From Centropus unirufus (Eukaryota; Chordata; Aves; Cuculiformes; Centropidae): DNA of 64,000 nucleotides. Position 1 is the first letter of the stretch. Each line of letters begins with the position of its first letter. The DNA is taken from assembly GCA_013397695.1 (NCBI GenBank), contig VYZI01000529.1:186001-250000 (forward strand), given 5' to 3'. Shown here piece after piece: positions 47,816 through 60,904 of this stretch. Made by a program: the position numbers and the translations under genes. A model generated the notes under the pieces. It was given only the letters and a program-made list of their open reading frames with translations, did no database searches and had not been told where the DNA came from.

Positions 47816-48655
47816 AGGTTGCGCATTTATTTGATACTTGTCCGAAATAATTCTAACCCTTCTGGGCTCTGTTGCTATTTATATTCCGGAATGTGTCTGC
47901 TTAGCTTCATGACAAACACGTGAAAATTGAGAGTGCAGGAGCCTAGCGAGAGGGCAAGCTCTGCCATCCTCTGGGATGTGCTGGGTCCGTTTGGGGATGG
48001 GAGCTGCATCCCGTCTCTGTGGTCCCCAGGAAGCGTGTGCTGAGCCCCTCAGCAGGGCGCACTGCACTGGGATGGCGCAAATCCCTGGAGGGAAGCTCTG
48101 CAGCACTGGTGGTTCCTTCCCACACCTTTGCCTGAAAGCGCAGCCACAGGACGGATCTGCTCATGTAGGGCAGGGTACGAAAACACCGACTGACGGCTGA
48201 AAATGGTCCTAGGCTCAGCTGCTACCAAGACCGGAGAAGCTGCCTCTGGAGCAGTGGCTGTGTCTGGAAGAAACTCCTGCCATACGATGCCAAGGGCTGT
48301 GTGATTCTCTTGACATGAAAGCTGTGCTCAAGGGAAATGGGCATGCCTATGCTTTCGCATTCTAGCCTGGGATGAGATTAGTAGTTGTCTGGTTCGTGTG
48401 ATGGCATCTCACATGTGTGGCAAATTTAGATTTAGAAAATATATATATATAAATATATATAAATATATATACCCACTTCTATTGTCGAACACTTTGAAGA
48501 ACCATGTTGCTTTGTTATAAAGACAGGCACTATAGTTGACAGGGTATAATATACGAGAGTCAAAGATCGGGGGAGACAGAGGGCCATGCAACACTTCCTT
48601 TCAATACTCACTTCTTACACAGTTTGCTCCCTAAATGTTGCTGTTAATACTGAAG
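47816..48655. other. Non-coding DNA between two CR1 tails
   Basis: No gene recognised. It is slightly GC-richer than average near 47960-48180 and holds the AT microsatellite at 48437-48471. Confidence 0.6.
48437..48471. repeat. AT microsatellite, AAATATATAT unit
   Basis: Three or so copies of a 10-bp AAATATATAT unit within an overall (AT)n tract. It is self-complementary and likely to vary in length between individuals. Confidence 0.95.
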
Positions 48656-48717
48656 TCACATAGAATCACAGAATCATTAGGTTGGAAAAGACCTCCGAGA
48701 TCATCGAGTCCAACTGT
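48656..48717 (-). mobile_element. CR1 LINE 3' tail remnant
   Basis: A 60-bp antisense CR1 end: TAGAATCACAGAATCATTAG, then GTTGGAAAAGACCTCCGAGA, then TCATCGAGTCCAACTGT, after which similarity stops. It lies under 1 kb from the copy at 47636 and in the same orientation. The two overlap in the part of the element they cover, so they are two separate insertions rather than one split copy. Confidence 0.92.
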
Positions 48718-51700
48718 AAAGCAGGCTTTTTGCTGCAGAATGCAAGATGTATTGGAACAGGGTAGGGAATGCAGCCTGTTGTTTCCTTCTCTTCTGTAAT
48801 GCTCACTGAGGTTCCCCTTTCATTTGGCCATTGTGTCAACATCCGTTGCCTCTTCTTTCATTACGAAGCTTAAAGCCATTTTACAGGCATTCTCTGCAAT
48901 CCAAGCCAGAGTAGAATCTTTTCAGGAAGTATTCACTCTTGGATGAAGATTCGTTGCTGTTGATTTTCTTCCTAATTTTTTTCTTAATCTTTGATTCATC
49001 AAGAACCTTAATGTTTTTTTTCTATATTTACCTGAGCCACTTTTGAACATTGTTGATTTGCCTGTGTTATGCACAAGCTGTATAAGGAGTCTTTCTAGCA
49101 AAGTGCACTCAGGACTAGCACACTTCTTTGTGTAGTTTATTTTTATCTCAACTATCCATGGCTCCAATCAATAAAATAGACATAAGAATTTAAGTAAGAT
49201 GAAGAAGGGCCGTTCTGGGAGTATATCTCAAAGTAGATAATGTTATTCCTAGTATTTGATGTCCAAGCTTGACCACTACTGCCTGCTAACTTTTTTTGAT
49301 GGCATGCTGTGTCTAAAATTTGCTGATTGTGCTATGACATTTCATTGCTTGGCTGGTGCTGGTGGGTGATCCACATGCCTGAAACAAAGGGAGAGTGAAT
49401 GGAAAGAGAATCATTCAAAAGATTTGCTAGATTGTAGTCTTCGTGATCTTTGCTCTGTGTCCAGATTTTAAAATCTAATATTCTACTTCGTCTGCTGTCT
49501 TATGTAATGAGCTGCCAAAATTAGCTTGGTTGGGATTAAAACATGACAATAGTGAAAGGAAAAGAAGCCAAATCACAACAACAGGACATAACAGTCTGGG
49601 CTGTTCAGAGCGCAATGATCAGGAGGAAGAGTACAAAATGTGTATCTAAAATGAAAGGTGTGAATTCAGGCACTTGTACTGAATATTTCCATAAGGAAAA
49701 AAAATAACAAAAGGCAATTCCGGTTTCTGAGAGATGATTATGAAACCAGAGATGCTGATGGGACATTTCTTTCATGCGTACTGTGGCCCTATTTCCTGGA
49801 ACATGGAGGAACACAAATAATTAGGTTTAATAGTCTAGATTATCTGAACATTTTTAGAACTGCAATTGGAGGAAAGATAATAAGGAGATTCCATTGTAGA
49901 AGTGCTTGTACAAATTGTGCTGATAGGGGTGAATAAAAATAAACAGAAGCATCAGAGATGGAAAAATTTCCTAATGCTCTTTCACCTCAACTGAATTCAT
50001 ACTTGTCAGGGAAGGTGAGGCTTAAAAAGGAAATGCTCTGGAAGAGTTTGAGAGCTGCTGCTTTGATCTTCACCTTCTCAGAAGTTTCAAATATCAAGAG
50101 CAGAAAGAGAGAGATTGAGTCTCTAATTAGTGAAGGAGGCAGGTAGGACATTAATTGATTTTTATGCTACTTCTTTGACCTGTGCCATGTTTGAAAACAA
50201 TAGAAGAGCTGTAATGTTCTTCAGCAGCAGAGCAGAACTATTTTGCAATGACAACTTAAAAAGCTTTGATCACTAACTGTTGCTGTAAATTTGTAATTTT
50301 TATAATGGCACTCTTTGTTACTTTTATTTTAATTTCATTCATTTATTCTTTGTTTAGGAAGTAGTTTCACAGGGTTTGGGCTACTTTCTCGTTTTACACA
50401 GTGTTGGGAAAATCCTGATATCAATGTCTCTTCTAAAAACAGGATAGTACAAACCAAGTAATCCTCTTTTTTGTGAAGAAGGGGATCGGTTTGGTTCTAT
50501 GTTTGATGCAGGACATTGTAAACCTGAAAAAAGGAGAAGGAAAGAAAGAAGATGAAGAAAGATAGAAGACTTTATTTTTATCTGTCCTGTAGTTTGCCAT
50601 TTAGGGGCAAACTTACTGTGTAATTGTGTCTGTCATTGCTCCACAGTCCCATATTTCGCAGTGAAACATTATACTGCCATGGCATAGTTCTCAGTAAAGT
50701 TGCCTTTAGTAAAGGTGTTTAATAGTGCTAAGAGCTTAGTTTTTGGTTTGGAACCAAAGAGACATGTAATTTCAAGAGAATACATAAAAATAATGCTGTA
50801 AGAGCATATACCGTGACAGTTTGATAACAAGAACCATTGGCTTAAAAAAATGTTTGGGCTTGAGCACAATTGAATGTCTTGGTTGGTTGTTGTTAAGGCG
50901 AATGGGAGAACAAAAGGGCTGCCTCCGCTTCTATTCTATGGAGCCCCAGGAGCAGGAGATTGACTGGGAATTTAATGAAAACGTGCAAAATAAACATACA
51001 AACACAGTGGAGGCCTCAAGGAAAGAAAGAGATTAGAGCTTTTCTTTGCAACCAAAAGCTCCCTGGCACTTTGAATGCAATTACTGGGGAACCTTTTTAA
51101 GCATTTTTTTTTCAGAGAAGGGCTGCTTTTCCTAGTCCCAGAAGCCAGTTCAAAAGGGATCTGTTACGTAGCCTGAGTTTCAGATAAAAATTAGCAATCT
51201 GTTTGTCTAGGTTCCCTGTGTAGCCAGAAAGGAAAGACAAAAATGAGCCATCACAGCATGAGATGGCTGAGATAACCAGGATTCAGTGCCCTGGGTAGAT
51301 GAAGCATCCTTTGCAAGTGCCCGTCCAGCATCACTGGTCCAATGGCAACAGAATGATCTTGGATCTCGCTTTGTCTTGGCTAAACTGGGATTGTAAACCA
51401 ACATAACAGTATGGCAAAATGACTCAAATAAAGCCTCTTATCTGAGCATGTTGCTTTGGGGGGCATTCTACCTTAGACAAAGAAAACCACTTTTTATTTA
51501 GTGTAAGAATCTGCAGTTAGGGAAATGGACTTGTTTATTTGTATGATTTAACTCAACATCTGCATAATGAATAAAATTTTAATTACTGGACAAGGCCACA
51601 TATTGAAGTTTTGCTTTTCCTGAAAGACAGCACTTTTCATCTCTGGCCAGATGTCGTAGTGTGCTTCAGAGCTTCAAGTCAGCCTTTTTTTTTATAAGGG

Positions 51701-52356
51701 ATAGGGTGTTTTACATAATATTACCCATTTATTCCTCCCTACCTTGAACTGTCCTTGTACCTGTCTTTATTTGAGATACCTGATTATGTCAATGAGCAGT
51801 TTATATAGACTATGGTCTATGGGTCTTACATATAGGATTAGTTTCTTACATGATTTTGGTACCGGAAGGTACAAGTGAAAGACTGAAATTTACATTTTCT
51901 GGAGGACATATTTCTCTATTTGATTATTGATTATTATTCTCTTTCATTTCCTCAACCTCTGTATAGTAGAACAGAATACCCACTGCTACCCTGGAAAAAA
52001 AATTCTTCAGCCAAAATAAGTATTTGACCACTTTGCAAGATAATGTCTAGCCTGATGTAACACCAGGCACCTGGGACAGTCACACCATCATTGGTTTCAG
52101 TGTTTCTTCATGACTAACAAAAACTAGGCAAAGTACTAAAAAAACTCTGTAGCCAGATGGGTTTTGAGAGGAGAATAAAGCAAGGGGTGAAGTACGCATT
52201 TGACGGGAATGCAGAGGGAAAGGATTAATCATCACTTCATGTTCTGTGTTCAGAGCAGTTGGGTCTTTGCCTGTCTGTGATGTCTGATTTTGAATAAGAC
52301 AAGAGTCATTTCCTTTCCGAGACACCCAGGCTGTTCCTCTAAAGGAAAAAAAAATA

Positions 52357-52376
52357 GTTAAAAATGTTAAAAATGT
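52357..52376 (+). repeat. GTTAAAAAT short tandem
   Basis: Two full 9-bp copies (52357-52365 and 52366-52374) and the first bases of a third, next to an A run. Confidence 0.8.
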
Positions 52377-55068
52377 TGGTCTTCTCTTTTTAAAGCTTGT
52401 GTTTGTTTATTTTCAATAGGATTAAGAGGAACATCCTAGGCACACACAGGGAATTTGCACAAGGTGTCGAGGTTGGGCTGTGCAGGAGGCAGGCAGAGCC
52501 TCGATGCTGCAGCCCTTTGCTCTGGATTTTTAGCTCTGAGAGTGAAGAGGCTTGAGAGCAGCGTGCGTGTCTGCAGCCAGCACTGTGCGCGGTTTCACCT
52601 ACGAGCATGCTAAATACACACCGAAGCTTGCATGCGTGAGTTATACAGAGCATTGCATTTGTAAGCACACCTATAGACGTCTTTGGAAGTAACACAATAA
52701 GCGTTTGTTTTCTTGATCAAGTAGCAAGCTCTGGAAGAGAAGGATAGACAAAAGGATACAGGCATAGAAGATTGTGAGTACACGCTGTTATTCTTTTCAT
52801 TTGAATAAACGTAAGGCATCCATGTTATTTTGATTTTTTTTTGCACTTTAATAACAGTAGTCGGCATAGTATAGCAAACTGTTTCAGCATAAATGAATCT
52901 TACAACCAAATTGCAAAAGGCAATAATCAAAGGTCTGCTCCATATCTAGTAATAATTGATGTAGTTGGACCCTGATAGAGATTGGTGTCTATATGATAAG
53001 AAGAGTTTTTTTAAATGTTGTCCTTTTGGGGCAGTTTCTTCTAAGGACCTGACAGCTTGTTATTTTTGTGCTCAAAGGGTATGAAGCAAAGAAAATACTT
53101 AGCGCACAAATATGCAAGCGGATATAACTGGCTCCTGATACACCCACAACAGATATCGGTATGTACATACATATAGAAGTTGTGTATAAACATGACTCCT
53201 ATGCAGGTTTCTGATTTTTTATATCCCTGATTAGTATTATCTTGTAATATTCCATGACTATTTGACATATTAAAAATCTGTCATGATATTTAGACTGTTA
53301 ACACCATTGTAAAACAAACTTCTGAGTTTCCTCATTACTTTCAGGGCTATCAGCCCACATTTCACATCCTGTTTTGTGGAAAGAGAGGCTGCTTTCAACA
53401 GGTTTGGGTTTCACATTTGGGAGAGAGAATTGGTAGTTCAGAGCATGTTGAGATAAGGCTGACCTTAACTGACACAGGGCTGTGTTAGTTTCTGCTCAGT
53501 GAAGGAGAAAAAAAGAGAAGCAGTATTTCCAAGTACTTAAAAGTCATGAGGATTTCAGTTTAGATTTTCTACAAATGACTGAAAACTGAAGACATACAAA
53601 TTTCTACAGTTATGTGTATTTTCTCAGTGACCTCGCATCAGATGGGAATAGCAAGAGAATTCTTTTTTTGCTTATCAAAAGGGGACGTGGGACTGGGCAG
53701 GTCATTCCTCATCTACCACCACTGCTGATGACTTGGTAATCCTGACGCTGCGTGGGCGATCCCGTTATGCCTTAAGCACAGTCACTTCTGAGGGGGGCGA
53801 CTCCCATCTGTGGGTTCCACTTCTGATCCCTCCGACTCCTGTCCCTTTCGTGGCTCCCAGATGGTCACACTGAACCAGCCTTTGACTAAGAAGCCCCTGG
53901 GTTTGCTTATTCCACCTTTCTGGATTGAATGGGGTTTGTGATTGCTTAGTGGCGTGCGTCTCCTTTCTGCTACTCAAGTAGCTCTGACAGAAACTCCAGA
54001 GTGGCCTCTGGATCTGAGTGTCTCACAGGTGTGGGTGAGTTTTGAGAAGGGATTGCCTTTGTTTACCTGGGCTGGCCTTGTGCCTCCAATACTGGGAATG
54101 GAGCACAAGAGTTATGACAGTTGCTGGTTTCACCAGGACTCCCCCAAAGGAAATATTCTCTCCTAATCTCTGGTAATTAAAAATTAACATCTGAGGTTTT
54201 ATTTCATTTTTAATTCTTCTCCTGAGGTTCAAAATTGCTATAGTTCTTAGTAATGTAGCTCTTGATGTTGCTGTCATGGATGAAGTCTTTGGTTCTTTTT
54301 GTAGATAGACGTACTCCTGGTCCTGATTATGTCATGGAGCATTAAGTGCTCATGGAGAAACAGATCGACATTCTCTAGGCAATAGCCCCAGCACATGCTC
54401 TCCGAGCTGTCCAGCCAACACCCCTCAGTTCTGACCCGAGGACCACCTCTGGGCATGAGTTCCTTTTTATCTGTGAGCCCCTGCTTTCTGTGCCAGGACT
54501 GCACAAAGGACATTCAGAGCCAACAGTGGAGTTTTGTACAGCAAGGGCTTGTGCACCAGGAACTGTCTGTGACCACTGGAGTGATTTCATATTCACCACC
54601 AGAAAATTTATATTGTAACATACCCACATTCCCATTTCACCTCGAGCTTGAACCCTGAAGAACTGGCAAATTACCACTTCTGTATCTCATTTGTTTCCTC
54701 AAGCCCTGGCACTTACGAAACTGTTTCTCTCTGAAGTGGATCTTGAATTGCACCCACACGAGCTGCACTTTGTGAACCAGTAGATGTAATCAACACTTGA
54801 AGGATGAAACTTCAGAGCTGTGGAATGCCTTCTAAAAATGGAAGGGCATTTGATTGCTCTTACCTCCTCTTGACACAGGTATTCAAGTTATAAAATTAAA
54901 AATATTCTTCCTGTGACTAATAATTTGCTGAAATCACAATTTTATTTTCATCCACAGATAGCCGGCATGGTGATTGCTGGTTTGCAGTTGTCAAAAATTA
55001 CTCCTGTGTATCAGAGGGGTGGCTGAGAGACGAGTTGTATTAAAAGTTCTGGTCCTGCATATTTGATC

Positions 55069-55098
55069 GTCTGCTGGTCAGATTTGTCTGCTGGTCAG
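55069..55098 (+). repeat. 13-bp direct repeat, period 17
   Basis: GTCTGCTGGTCAG at 55069-55081 and 55086-55098, separated by ATTT. A recent local duplication is the simplest explanation. Confidence 0.85.
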
Positions 55099-55624
55099 TA
55101 GCAGCAAGAAATAGTGCTGCAGGTTCTTAAGTGATAAATCATCTTGGCTAGATCTGCAGACAACTCCTTTCATGCTGTTCATTAAAAGTTTAAAAATGAC
55201 CTGATATTTTCTCAATAAATCAGTCCATACTTTCCAGTCATGTTTGCTGCCATTTTTCTAGGATGACCTTGAAATATGTGACAATTTTATTTCTTGTATC
55301 CACCTGAGTATCAAGCTATGCTCTGGCATCTAACACTTATTATTGACTGAGAGGGTTGGTGTTTGGGCAGAGCTCGGTGTTGGTGTCTTTATGAATGGAA
55401 AATTTTGGTTTCACATTATATCAGTAATTACAAGATGTGACACTGGGGTTTAGGGAGCTAATTCCTTGGAAAATATCGGATGAGATCCAACATCAGCATT
55501 TTTGCTAAGCTTTGAAAGAAAGGCTGACACTCATGGCGTATGCAAGTATTGTTTGGTTTTTTGCTTGAAGCCGAAAGTCTGAATAACAAGAAAATGAACA
55601 TTTTTAGCCTGACTCCAACATATA

Positions 55625-55663
55625 CATTTATAAAATGTCCATTTATAAAATGTCCATTTATAT
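55625..55663 (+). repeat. 15-bp tandem repeat
   Basis: CATTTATAAAATGTC is perfectly duplicated at 55625-55639 and 55640-55654, with a partial third unit (CATTTATAT) after it. Confidence 0.9.
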
Positions 55664-57720
55664 GATTTTTAAAGTAAAACTTAAATAAGCCTGAATATTG
55701 AAATATCTTTCTCTTGGAATAGTATGTTATGGGATATTGAATTTTCTTGTTATGGAATATTTATTGCCTTACAGCCTGCATCTACAGTCTCACAGCACAG
55801 AGAAAATAAAATCCAATGATGTAAAACTGCAAAACTGACAGTTTCACTTTTGCTATGGGAAAATGATGGGCTATTTTCTGTTTGCCCCAGATGCTTGTTG
55901 GAATTTACTCAGAAAGCTGGGTGAGAGCTTCAAGCTCGTACCTCTCTGTAAGTGACCTTTCCTGGCTATTTTGCAGGAAACATTTATCATTACTTGTTCA
56001 GGCAATTATCTTCACCCTTCTTCCCTTCTGCCTAAAGTAATGTTCCCGACACAATTACTGGAGATTCGTTGATCAAAATGGTGGCCACCTTTCCACCCTC
56101 TGTGGGCCAAAATGCTGCGGTATCTATTTTAGAGGTGCTACCACAAGACAGAATCAGGGCTTTTGATTTTTTTTGTGCTGTGGGACAGGGAATTCCACAA
56201 AGCCTGAGGTCAGGCAGCTTTGCAGGATTATTCTTAACGACACTTTGGATTCAAAAGCAGTAAATCCCAAGTTTACCCTGCTTGGGCTTCACAAATGATA
56301 TCTTAATTTACCAGCACCAAGAAAACTTTTTTTTCACCTGTTTGTTTGTAACAGGTCTTTTAATTTTTTTATTTTTTTTAACAGAAAAATACAAAAGTAA
56401 GTTCTAAAAGCTTTCCATTTACATTTTTAGAACAAAATGATCTGGCCTGAATCTTTCTACAACAGGCACTGTCAAAGCAATTTTTATAGCTTTCTGTTTT
56501 AAAAGTATTCTTCCCAGAATAATTTGAGTTTGACTGTTCTTTTCAAAGTTATAGACATCTGTTGTTGAATACACTGAGATGAGCAGAGAAAAATCTTCCC
56601 TGTTAATTACAGTGTCAGCACTAAGGTCACATCCAGGATTTATTCCCCTGACTTGGGAGGTAGGTAAAAAAAGAGAAAGATACTCTGTGAGAGGGAGGAT
56701 AGAGGAGAATAGCTAGGGAGAGCCAGGTTTCGAGGTCAGCAGTTCACAGTTTGAAGTTCTGTGCTCAGGCCATTACGTACCATTACATTTGCTGGTTCGT
56801 TCAGCTCTCCAGAAATCTAATCATTTTGGGATTTCCAGTGTCTAAGTTCACAGTAACATTAATTACCATGCACAAGTCTGGCTATATCGAGACAATTCAG
56901 AGATATGAAGAGAATTGGTGGAAGAGCGAACCAGGGGTCACGGTCTAGTTCAGTAAACTACCAACCAGTGCTCGGCCTGACCGATGGAAATAAAACACAA
57001 CGCTCAAATGGAGGCAAAAAATATCTTAATAAATAATTAGAATTAGTATGTTGCAGAAAGCAACACCAGGTTTTCTTGGCAACACCAGGCAATAGTAATT
57101 TCTGAACAAACAAGATTGAAATTTATGTCTCAGTGAAGCAATACTGGAAGCCTTTGACAGCTGCACAAAGACCGTTTCTGACCCTCTGCCAGGTGGCTTT
57201 CCTCCATGTGCCAGAGGTGGGCAGAAATACGGTGCATTTGCAAAATTTGCCTCAGATGCGAGATCGATCTGTGCCCCAAAGGCATCGGTTGTACCGGTGA
57301 GTCTGGGGGACGCTGCTGGGGTCATCCGCCTTTTAACTAACGAGGAACTGGCTGAGTTCTCTGCGCTCGCGGGCATTGAAAGGCACCAAGCTTCATCCAT
57401 TCACGTCAGTGGAGCTCATGTAGGTTCAGAGGTTGTAAAACCAACCAAACCAACATAAAACCAGGCCTGCAGGTAATAACTTTCTGCAGGGTATGCTTTA
57501 CAGGTGCCCGCAGTGCATGAACAGCAGCTGGTTCCTGGGTGATCTGGAGAACAACGGCGTTTGCACAAGCAGATGACCTCGGGAAACACCTCCCTGACCA
57601 GAACTGCCAGCAGGCAGTTTGCCCTGAGAGGAGCCTTTCCCCACCACGAGGAGTTCCTGCTGGTCCTCTAAAATGGAAACCCGGGATGCAGGAAGCAGCC
57701 AGCCTTGTCTCACAGCTCTT

Positions 57721-58200
57721 TCACGTGTGATGGTGGGCTGCCCAGGACCCTCTTTTGAACCCTATTTTAAATGGGATTTTTCCTTCCCATTCCCTATGGG
57801 ACGTTCCCCCCACCCCCTGCAGCTGCTGGCAGGGCTGGGGACAGGCTGGGCCGGGAGGGCCGTGCTGGGCACCCTCACGTGCGTCTGCGACCCCAGGCCA
57901 ACACCTCGTCCTCCCTTCGGCTTCCAGGAGTCCGGGCTGCGGTGCCGAGCCCAGAGCCGTCACTGCTTCACCTTGTGCCCTGCTCCCACGTTAATGGGTT
58001 TGTTTGCTTGAAGAAAGCGTGCGCCATCGCTGTGAAGGAACGTATAAAATCTGGTGTAAATAAACTGGTGGGAAGGCCTGGTGGGGTTGGGGGGAAGGTG
58101 GAGCTGTTGCCTCCTGTTGAGCTCTAAAGAGGCCCGGCAGCGCGGCTTTGCTGGGGAGAGCTGCGGAGCAGTGACCTGGCGTGTGTGGGTAAAAACCTCC
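57721..58200. promoter_or_regulatory. GC-rich, CpG-moderate patch
   Basis: About 22 CpGs in 480 bp by hand count, distinctly above background but below a clear CpG island. It contains a six-run quadruplex motif and several overlapping open frames of 80-120 codons, as expected from GC-rich DNA; none has a recognisable product. A weak promoter or an eroded island is possible. Confidence 0.3.
57832..57869 (+). other. Six-run G-quadruplex motif
   Basis: G runs at 57832-57834, 57837-57840, 57848-57850, 57853-57855, 57857-57859 and 57867-57869, with loops of 2, 7, 2, 1 and 7 bases. Three different sets of four consecutive runs satisfy the canonical rule, so alternative folds are possible. Confidence 0.75.
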
Positions 58201-59607
58201 GCTTAGGGTGGGAAGGAAAAGTGCAAATTGTGTGCTGCTAATTCCAGACCTGGATCCAATGATCCAAACCCTTTGTAGCCCTTGGTAGTTGGCTTAGAGT
58301 GGGACCCAGAGCTGACTGCTGCTGTACCAGCAAAACGGTTTGTGTTCACTCTCAGGCATCGGGCAGCGTGGGGCTTTGTGTAGGTACAAATCACAGTTAA
58401 TCAGCCGAGTTCCCCCGGGATCTATTGCCAGGGATCTCTCCACAGGAGTCTCAAAGACCAGAAAGCAGCAAAAGCTTGGGAGGAACAGTCATGAGCCTGG
58501 CCCAGAAAAGTAATGGCAAAAGGACTCCACGTGATGCAGGGCAGAAAGTAAAACTGGAACTCGTGGAGGGTCAGTCTACTTGCTTGCTTCTCGTTTTGTT
58601 GTGGAAACTTGACTTTATACACTGAATTGCACCAAAGAAGTATCTGGTTTGTATTATCAATCTTGTCTCTGTGTGGAAACAAGTCAGATCAAATATCAGG
58701 TTTTTTATTGTTTTAAGTTCCATCGTGTTTTGCTTTATCTTTTGATATCTCTCATAATCATTTTCTCTGTTATAAATGATTAATTCACTAGGCAATTATC
58801 CCTTGATATTTGCAAGGTTCTAAACTGCTTATTTTGCCAAAAAAGGTCTTTGTTACTGGATCAGAAATGTTTGGCTACTAAGGATGGAATTCTTCCCCAT
58901 AAATATACCTTCTGGGTAAAGTGTTCCTCTACGTTTGGAAAAAAAAGAGGAATTTACTGAGAAGTGTTTGTATGTAGTGTTGAAGTTGGAATGGTGAGAA
59001 GCACTTTGTTATTCCTGCCTTATGAAGGTGTTCTAATGGACAAAACTAATTTTTAATTAGAAGAATATTTATGGGCTTTGAATGGGAAAAAAATTTATAA
59101 AGCATGATATTACAGAGAAATTCAGATCTAAACCCCACATGTTAATGCAAGTACAACATTAATGCTAAGGGCTGATGTAGTTCTTGGGTATTTCCAGACT
59201 GTCATTTCTGAAACTGCCTAGAAAAAGACTTTCTGATTTTTGTCCATGTCATTACATGGCTCTCAAAGGTTTTTGCCAGTCAGGAGAGAATTAATGAACA
59301 CATAATACACAACAAATTATTTCCACTTCCCGCCTTCAGATCTCTTGGTCAGATGAAGGAAGATAATGGAAAAAAGGCACTAACAAAAGAGTGAAAGTCA
59401 CACTTGGTCCTTTTGGGGAACATGAGAGTGGAGCTTCTCTGATAAGGGCTGTAGGGAGAAATGTTTCAGAGGGGAGGGGCGGCAGGAGGTGGGACGTTCA
59501 CTTGGCCAGGTTTTGATTTAAACCTACGAACAATGGTGAGGCACCTGTTGAGAACAGAAGGCTTTTCTATAGGCTCTGGTGCTGATTGCTGCCTTGCAGC
59601 TGGAGGA

Positions 59608-60033
59608 TTATGTGTAACCTGAGCATTTAGCACTGCCGCTCCTACAAGAGCCTTGGCAAGTGTTGAAAAGTTCCTCTCTTTCTGCAGTTAATAAGACAAA
59701 ATTGTGTTTTATAAAGTTTGTAATTATTCTTACCTTGCAATGATGCCCGGTCAAGATAGAGGACTGCAATCTCAAGTAAAGCCACTGTAAATGCAAGGAT
59801 GTTGTTTTAACCCCAAAGGTAACTGTAACTCTACTAAATATTGTATCATATAGATAACTGAATCGAATCTCCACATTCTCTGTGCAATAGGCCCGTGTGG
59901 GTGTTTTCCTATGTATTACAAAAATACCTTCTATTTTATAAACATGCCTAATCTGAGTTGGTCCTCTGGTGCCTGGAATTGCTGAGCTGAAAGAACGAGC
60001 AACAACTCGTTTTATGCCTGTGTAAGACTCCAT
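59608..60033 (-). CDS. Isolated 141-codon ORF, unidentified
   Basis: The longest true ATG-initiated frame in AT-normal DNA of this window, 141 codons. The start has G at +4 but T at -3, so the context is only partly favourable. The conceptual product is mixed in composition and mildly basic, with no low-complexity runs, signal peptide, clear membrane segment or family motif that I can name. No CpG island, TATA box or neighbouring exon supports it. A frame this long is uncommon by chance but not surprising once in 64 kb. Confidence 0.1.
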   Translation of the reverse strand: MESYTGIKRVVARSFSSAIPGTRGPTQIRHVYKIEGIFVIHRKTPTRAYCTENVEIRFSYLYDTIFSRVTVTFGVKTTSLHLQWLYLRLQSSILTGHHCKVRIITNFIKHNFVLLTAEREELFNTCQGSCRSGSAKCSGYT

Positions 60034-60870
60034 TCACTTCACTGAACCACGCTGTGATCGCTGTATTTGAATATGATGTGGGCTCACGCTTTTTCTTTCT
60101 TTTTTATAAGAAAATAGAATGCCATTCTCATGGTATCAGCTTTTATCAGTCATCTGAAGACAGGCAATAGAAAGTTTCATGAAAGTGATTGTAGCTGGAT
60201 GACAGAAGGAAAAGCTGCAGATTATTAAATTATTAAATTATTTAAGAAAAACCTGGATCTTCTTCATTTGCTCATAACCCAAAGTAACTGTGAAAGTTTC
60301 CAAGGGTTACATTAGAAGTAGTCATAGAAGACAAATTAGTGGAGTACAAATTTGGGGTTCTTAATTTACTCTTGACTGGAATCTTTAACATTAAAGAAAT
60401 AGAAATATTAAAAAAGGTTAAATTTTTACATGAGGACTGTTATGTCTGTTCCTGGTGAACATGAAGTATGAGTAGATCAAAATAGTTGCATTCATTATTT
60501 GCTCTAATTTTTCCCAATGAAATCATTCTGTACTAAATAATCATTGTGGAAACACTGAGGGAAATAAGTAAAGAGTATCGTTTCCTCCAAAGACCTCTAT
60601 TAAAAGATACGTTGCACACATATGCATGACATAAACTTCTTAGGCCTGTTTAAGGCCTTGCAGCATTGAGTGAAAACATTAGAAAATTGCATTGGGCTAT
60701 CTTGTCTCTACCCTTCATAGCACTGGATTGTTCTCTAAAGTTGCTTTATTTCCTGTACCATTCAAAGTACTTCTAAGTTAGGACTATAACTACTTCAGCC
60801 CTGTCTGAAAAAAAAATCTGAATTTCAGTAGGAGTTCTAGTAATTTACTTAAAAAGAACTACAGAAGATG

Positions 60871-60890
60871 GACTTACATTTCTGTAAGTC
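60871..60890. repeat. 8-bp-arm hairpin
   Basis: GACTTACA (60871-60878) and its exact reverse complement TGTAAGTC (60883-60890) flank a TTTC loop, giving a short stable stem-loop in either strand's transcript. It lies 14 bp before the palindrome at 60905. Confidence 0.85.
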
Positions 60891-60904
60891 AAAGAAATAG
60901 CACT

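Larger units (their letters stand above)
48718..57720. other. Non-coding unique DNA
   Basis: No gene recognised over about 9 kb and no CR1 seen. Small features are a purine-rich tract at about 50527-50570, a GTTAAAAAT tandem at 52357-52376, a 13-bp direct repeat at 55069-55098 and a 15-bp tandem at 55625-55663. A TAAT-rich stretch near 51545-51595 may be regulatory. Confidence 0.55.
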
